DNA of 17,603 nt from a bacterium UBP7_UBA7824 (GTDB lineage Bacteria > UBP7 > UBA6624). The DNA is taken from the NCBI GenBank assembly GCA_002501535.1, contig DLTY01000021.1:1-17603 (forward strand). The letters run 5' to 3'. Positions 13,773 to 17,603 of this stretch are shown piece by piece (the stretch's first letter is position 1; each line of letters begins with the position of its first letter). Position numbers and translations under genes: made by a program. Below the pieces are notes generated by a model. It had not been told where the DNA came from and did not search any database. It saw only the letters and a program-made list of their open reading frames with translations.

Positions 13773-14819
13773 ATGAACATTTTTAATAAGCACTCTATTT
13801 TTTACACATTGTGCTTTTTAATAATTTTTAATTTTATTTTCAATCAAAATCTGCATAACAACATTCACATAAGTAATAATTTAAACTACCAAAATCTCTT
13901 AATTGGAATATTTATAATCACAATATTTTCATTTAATTCATACTTAAAAATCGCGGACAAAAAAGGCTGGGGTCAGTATGTAAGAGAGGAAGGGTTGGAA
14001 TCACACCTTAAAAAAACAGGTACGCCAACAGCAGCAGGTTGGATTTTTTTCGTGATGTCAATCGTTCCACTTTATATTTTTTTACCTAATTTTTTAATTG
14101 AAGAAAACATCCTATGGGTACCCTTGTTAGCAATAACGATAATGTTCATAACAGGCCTATTAGATGACTTATACAAAATAAACGGTAAAAAAGAGGGTCT
14201 TCTTGCAAGATATAGACTTTTAGCTCAATTTTTAGTTGGCTCTCTTTTAGGGTATTACTTCCTACCTTGGGATTTATATACCAACTTAGCTGTTGGTTTC
14301 TTATTGTTTGGTACTGCCGTCAATGGTATTAATTTTACCGATGGATCTGATGGTCTTCTGGCGGCAGTTATCCTTGCAACACCAATTGGACTTTTGATGC
14401 TTTATATAGTCTCTCAAGCAATGGGTGTAGGCTTTCCCATCGTAGGCTCTAAATTTATCTTTATCTTATTAGGTTTGCTGATGCTTTCATGGATACCTTT
14501 CAATAAACATCCTGCTAAATTATTTATGGGTGAAACTGGCTCTTACACAATTGGGGCAATAGTGGGATTCATTGCAATATATTCACTGCAAAGCGAACCG
14601 ATGGTTACTTTCTTGCTACTTTCTGTACCTGTTTTTCAAATTACAACTGTTGTGATTCAGGTTTTCTTTTATAAAAAATTTGGCAAAAGAGTATTTTTAA
14701 TGGCTCCGTTTCACCATCATCTTGAAAAAAAAGGATGGAGCGAAAACAAGATAGCTTATTCAGCTTTCTTTTTTCAATTATTTTTAACTATCTCATTAAT
14801 AGGAAGTGTTACCTACTGA
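13773..14819 (+). CDS. mraY: Phospho-N-acetylmuramoyl-pentapeptide transferase
   Basis: Transfers phospho-MurNAc-pentapeptide to undecaprenyl phosphate to make lipid I in the inner membrane. The 348-residue protein has about ten hydrophobic helices. Family motifs: GTPTAAGW (83-90) where most have TPTMGG, TGLLDDLYKI (127-136) with the Asp131-Asp132 pair, NGINFTDGSDGL (184-195) matching NLTDGLDGL, LFMGETGSYTIG (250-261), and MAPFHHHLEKKGW (310-322) with the His triad. The residue at 254 is Glu (codon GAA) where nearly all MraY have the magnesium-binding Asp of MGDTGS. With every other motif intact the enzyme is likely active. The N-terminus is less conserved, and the ATG at 13773 has only a distant GGGAG. 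It overlaps murD by 1 nt (TGATG). Confidence 0.94.
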   Translation: MNIFNKHSIFYTLCFLIIFNFIFNQNLHNNIHISNNLNYQNLLIGIFIITIFSFNSYLKIADKKGWGQYVREEGLESHLKKTGTPTAAGWIFFVMSIVPLYIFLPNFLIEENILWVPLLAITIMFITGLLDDLYKINGKKEGLLARYRLLAQFLVGSLLGYYFLPWDLYTNLAVGFLLFGTAVNGINFTDGSDGLLAAVILATPIGLLMLYIVSQAMGVGFPIVGSKFIFILLGLLMLSWIPFNKHPAKLFMGETGSYTIGAIVGFIAIYSLQSEPMVTFLLLSVPVFQITTVVIQVFFYKKFGKRVFLMAPFHHHLEKKGWSENKIAYSAFFFQLFLTISLIGSVTY

Positions 14820-16009
14820 TGAAAACACTTATTTACGGTATGGGGATAAGTGGTAAATCGGCTGCTGAATACTTGGAGAGGAAAAAAGAAAAAATTGTTG
14901 TTTATGACGATAATAAAAAATCAAAAAAATACATGAACTGGAATCAAGATCTCTCTAACATCAAGGCAATAGTTGCTTCTCCTGGAATACGCTCTACAAA
15001 TCCAATTTTAAAAAAAGCTCAAGATTTAAACATACCGATACACTGTGATATTGGGCTTGTATCTTTTGAAAAAAAATTACCAAAAATAATTTCCGTAACT
15101 GGAACTGCTGGAAAAACAACACTTGTAAGCTTGCTTGTAGATGTTTTAAATGCAGATGGGGAAAAATCAATAGCATTAGGAAACTATGGTCTTTCTCCCT
15201 TGGATGTATTGAAAAATAATTATAAATATTGGGTAATAGAGGTTTCAAGTTTTCAATCAAAAAGACTGGCTTTCCTGAAACCAAACATAGGTATCTATTT
15301 AAATCTCTCACAAAATCATCTTGACTGGCATGAAACAATCGAAGATTACAAAATCTGCAAAGGAACAATTTTCAAAAACCAGGATTCTAATGATTTGAGA
15401 ATAGTAAACCCTGATCTTGAAAAAAAATACATAACAGGCAAAGCAAAAGAAAAAGAAATAAAGAAAAATGAATTTTCAAACCTAAGAGAAGATATTCATG
15501 AAGACACTTTATCTACTCTTGGCTTATGCATAAAAGAATTAAATCTAAATCACAATATAGCAAAACAATCAGTCATGAACTTTAAAACATTAATGCATAG
15601 ATATCAAAAAATCAATACAAACGATGGAATTCATTGGATTAATGATTCAAAAGCAACAACACCTCTTGCCACATTGACAGCTATAGAAAGAACTCCTGCT
15701 GGATCAATAGTCTTAATGGGCGGAAGCGACAAAGACCTTAGCTATAAAAAAACATTAGAAAAGATAAAAAAGAAAAAAATGAAATTAATACCATTTGGAG
15801 ATATATCTCATGCACTACATGAAGAAGCAAACAAGCTTTCAGTAGATTCTTCAAAACCATGTGAATCATTAAAAAAAGCAATTCAAAAAGCGAAAAATAA
15901 CGGAAAAGGAAAAACCATATTGTTATCCCCAGGAACGGCAAGTTTTGACGAATTTGCAGGCTATGAACAAAGAGGAATGTACTTTATCGAAAAAATAAAA
16001 GGAGGTTGA
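14819..16009 (+). CDS. murD: UDP-MurNAc-L-alanine:D-glutamate ligase
   Basis: Adds D-glutamate to UDP-MurNAc-L-alanine. The open frame extends back to 14735 inside mraY, but the ATG at 14819 is chosen because it begins MKTLIYGMGISGKSA, the normal Rossmann start of MurD, overlaps the mraY stop by 1 nt, and has AGGAAG at 14801-14806. The product is 396 residues, somewhat shorter than the usual ~440. Motifs: SPGI (54-57), ATP loop GTAGKTT (95-101), EVSSFQ (141-146), NLSQNHLDWH (162-171), then INDSKATTPLAT, LMGGSDKD and LLSPGTASFDEFAGYEQRG, which identify MurD over its relatives. The loop has Ala where GTNGKTT has Asn. ftsW and murG, which usually follow, are absent; murC comes next with a 3-nt gap. 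Confidence 0.93.
   Translation: MKTLIYGMGISGKSAAEYLERKKEKIVVYDDNKKSKKYMNWNQDLSNIKAIVASPGIRSTNPILKKAQDLNIPIHCDIGLVSFEKKLPKIISVTGTAGKTTLVSLLVDVLNADGEKSIALGNYGLSPLDVLKNNYKYWVIEVSSFQSKRLAFLKPNIGIYLNLSQNHLDWHETIEDYKICKGTIFKNQDSNDLRIVNPDLEKKYITGKAKEKEIKKNEFSNLREDIHEDTLSTLGLCIKELNLNHNIAKQSVMNFKTLMHRYQKINTNDGIHWINDSKATTPLATLTAIERTPAGSIVLMGGSDKDLSYKKTLEKIKKKKMKLIPFGDISHALHEEANKLSVDSSKPCESLKKAIQKAKNNGKGKTILLSPGTASFDEFAGYEQRGMYFIEKIKGG
15999..16005 (+). promoter_or_regulatory. Ribosome binding site that fixes the murC start
   Basis: AAGGAGG at the end of murD lies 6 nt before the ATG at 16012. A TTG at 16006 directly abuts it and would leave no spacing, so the ATG is the better start. Confidence 0.7.
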
Positions 16010-16011
16010 TT

Positions 16012-17418
16012 ATGGATAGTCAAAAAAATATACACTTTATAGCAATGGGAGGAAGTGGCATGGAGCCGCTTGCCAGATGGTGCGCAGAAAAAGGATACAA
16101 GGTTTCAGGTTCTGATATTTCAGAAAAATCAGTAAAAAAACTAACTGAACTTGGTTTTGACTGCAAGCTAAAACATTCGGAAGAGAATATTCCAGAAAAT
16201 TGTAATCTTGTTGTTTATTCAAATGCAATACCAGAAAACAATATAGAAGTTCAAGAAGCAAAACAAAGAAACATAACAAGATTGCATAGACCGATATTTC
16301 TTGCAAAACAATTTAACAAAGCAGAAAAAAGAATAGCTATAACTGGAACCCATGGAAAAACAACAACGAGCTCTTTAATATCATGGATTGTATATAAATC
16401 TGGAAGAGACCCCAATGTTCTTATTGGTGGAGAAATGCTTAATTGGAATGCTGGCTACAGAGTTGGAAATAATAAATACTTTGTTGTTGAAGCAGATGAA
16501 AGTAATCCTGAATTTGTCAATCTAGACCCAACAACACTTGTTCTAAACAATCTAGACTGCGATCATATGGATACATACAGAACAATGGAAAATCTTGAAA
16601 GGTACATTACGGACTATTTAACAAGCCGTGATGAGAAATGCAATTTTGTAATGCCTAGAGAAAAAGGATTAGGAATGTCAAAAATACTTGAAAATAGCTC
16701 CATTAGACCAGGCAGCATCATTACAACAGCCCTCATTGAAAGTGACAAAGAACTTGGGCAAGGAAGCATGGCTGATAGAGCATTGCTGGAAGGGAAAATA
16801 ATTAGCGAAGGCGAAAGAGGGATGCTGATGAGGGTTCTTTATTACGGCTTGCCTTTAGGTGAATTCTTTTTGCCTCTTTCTGGCAAGCATAACGCAAGAA
16901 ATGTCCTTTCAGCAATTGGTGCGTGTTTAACATTAGGGATGGATGAAAATGAAATCTACGAAGGGTTAAGGTCTTTCAAAGGTGTAGGCAGAAGAATGGA
17001 AAGAATTGGAAACACTGCTGTAGGTGAAATTTTTTCAGACTATGCACATCATCCCACAGCGCTAAGAGAAACACTAAAAAGTATTAAAAGTAAATACAAA
17101 AACAAAAAAATTGGAATTGTTTTCGAGCCACATAGATATACAAGGTTACAAAAAACACATGAACAATTTTCAAATGTTTTAAATTCTTTTGAATTCAATC
17201 AAAAACTTATATTGCCAATCTATACAGCAGGGGAAAAAGAAATTGATGGAATTAGCAGTGAACTTCTTGTAAGCAATAATTCTGATTGCCAACTTGTTCA
17301 GCGAGAAGACATGATTGAAAATCTTGTAAATGGTGAAAATGACATAATTATTTTTCTAGGAGCGGGAAACATACATAAAATTGCTAATCAAACATTCCAG
17401 CTTTGTCAAATTAATTAA
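16012..17418 (+). CDS. murC: UDP-N-acetylmuramate:L-alanine ligase
   Basis: Adds the first amino acid of the stem peptide. The 468-residue product has the expected order: IHFIAMGGSGMEPLA (7-21) for the UDP-binding GIGGxGM, VSGSD (31-35), VVYSNAI (67-73), ATP loop GTHGKTTT (112-119), VEADES (159-164), NNLDCDHMD (179-187), SGKHNARN, DYAHHP in the C-terminal domain, FEPHRYTR and FLGAGNI. In FIAMGGSGM an Ala-Met pair replaces the usual Gly-Ile, and the DDYAHHP motif has Ser for the first Asp. Both are mild changes. The start choice rests on the AAGGAGG 6 nt before ATG. Its stop overlaps the murB ATG (TAATG). Confidence 0.95.
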   Translation: MDSQKNIHFIAMGGSGMEPLARWCAEKGYKVSGSDISEKSVKKLTELGFDCKLKHSEENIPENCNLVVYSNAIPENNIEVQEAKQRNITRLHRPIFLAKQFNKAEKRIAITGTHGKTTTSSLISWIVYKSGRDPNVLIGGEMLNWNAGYRVGNNKYFVVEADESNPEFVNLDPTTLVLNNLDCDHMDTYRTMENLERYITDYLTSRDEKCNFVMPREKGLGMSKILENSSIRPGSIITTALIESDKELGQGSMADRALLEGKIISEGERGMLMRVLYYGLPLGEFFLPLSGKHNARNVLSAIGACLTLGMDENEIYEGLRSFKGVGRRMERIGNTAVGEIFSDYAHHPTALRETLKSIKSKYKNKKIGIVFEPHRYTRLQKTHEQFSNVLNSFEFNQKLILPIYTAGEKEIDGISSELLVSNNSDCQLVQREDMIENLVNGENDIIIFLGAGNIHKIANQTFQLCQIN

Positions 17419-17603
17419 TGCTACAAAAATTCAAAGACTTTGATGGAAGAAATCTAACCACCTTCAAGATTGGTGGGAGGATAAAGAAACTTCTAATTGC
17501 ATCAACTCTCAAAGAGCTAAAAGAAGCAATTGAAATTCTTTCGAATAAAAAAAGATGGCTGATTTTAGGTGCTGGAAGCAATGTTTTAATATCAGATAAA
17601 GGA
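17418..17603 (+). CDS. murB: UDP-N-acetylenolpyruvoylglucosamine reductase, N-terminal part
   Basis: The first 62 codons of a gene that runs out of the window. The product reads NLTTFKIGG early (residues 12-20), the MurB N-T-x-x-x-x-GG motif, and then LILGAGSNVLISDKG (48-62), the FAD-binding LGxGSNxLxxDxG motif. MurB reduces UDP-GlcNAc-enolpyruvate to UDP-MurNAc with NADPH, the step that supplies the substrate of MurC. It starts with ATG overlapping the murC stop by 1 nt. Only the beginning of the FAD domain is visible, so the type (I or II) cannot be told. Confidence 0.9.
   Translation, partial: MLQKFKDFDGRNLTTFKIGGRIKKLLIASTLKELKEAIEILSNKKRWLILGAGSNVLISDKG

Noticed and set aside
14735..14818. 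N-terminal extension of murD by 28 codons into mraY
   Set aside because: It would overlap mraY by 85 nt and add residues before the normal MurD start; the ATG at 14819 fits the family and the ribosome binding site.

Overview
The window is a densely packed, AT-rich bacterial chromosome segment with genes on both strands, many 1-20 nt overlaps and only two intergenic gaps over 100 bp. TGA, TAA and TAG all act as stops, so the genetic code is standard. The organism looks like a diderm (Gram-negative-type) bacterium. It carries lpxK for lipid A, a TonB-like C-terminal domain, an S-layer-homology protein that could tether outer membrane to peptidoglycan, and a MurE with the DNPR motif typical of meso-diaminopimelate-adding enzymes. 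The lineage cannot be assigned from the sequence alone; an uncultured or poorly sampled phylum is plausible because several normally conserved motifs are altered. No mobile element, CRISPR array, tRNA or rRNA was seen.

Region A (1-5553, + strand) is a run of six genes that probably form one transcript. They are the 3' end of a gene with a TonB-like C-terminal domain, a 627-aa exported protein of unknown function, a small protein with a signal peptide, SLH domain, coiled coil and C-terminal hydrophobic segment, a GalE-like NAD-dependent sugar-nucleotide epimerase, an LDH-like malate dehydrogenase, and a metallo-beta-lactamase-fold hydrolase. The first three look like a cell-envelope module. 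The last three are soluble enzymes.

Region B (5554-7826) holds a 151-bp extremely AT-rich spacer and a stand-alone type III glutamine synthetase (glnN), the ammonia-assimilating enzyme. It converges on region C.

Region C (7827-10100, - strand) is a three-gene overlapping operon: lpxK, a PPC/DUF296 protein and rsmH. rsmH normally follows mraZ in the division and cell wall (dcw) cluster. Here it lies on the opposite strand, on the far side of lpxK.

Region D (10188-17603, + strand) is the dcw cluster. It starts with a strong sigma70-type promoter almost touching mraZ, then two previously unlisted micro-ORFs (37 and 34 codons, each one predicted membrane helix), then murE, murF, mraY, murD, murC and the start of murB. 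These make UDP-MurNAc-pentapeptide and lipid I. ftsL, ftsI, ftsW and murG are missing from their usual places. The two micro-ORFs sit exactly where ftsL and ftsI are normally found, and they are the best candidates here for something undescribed.
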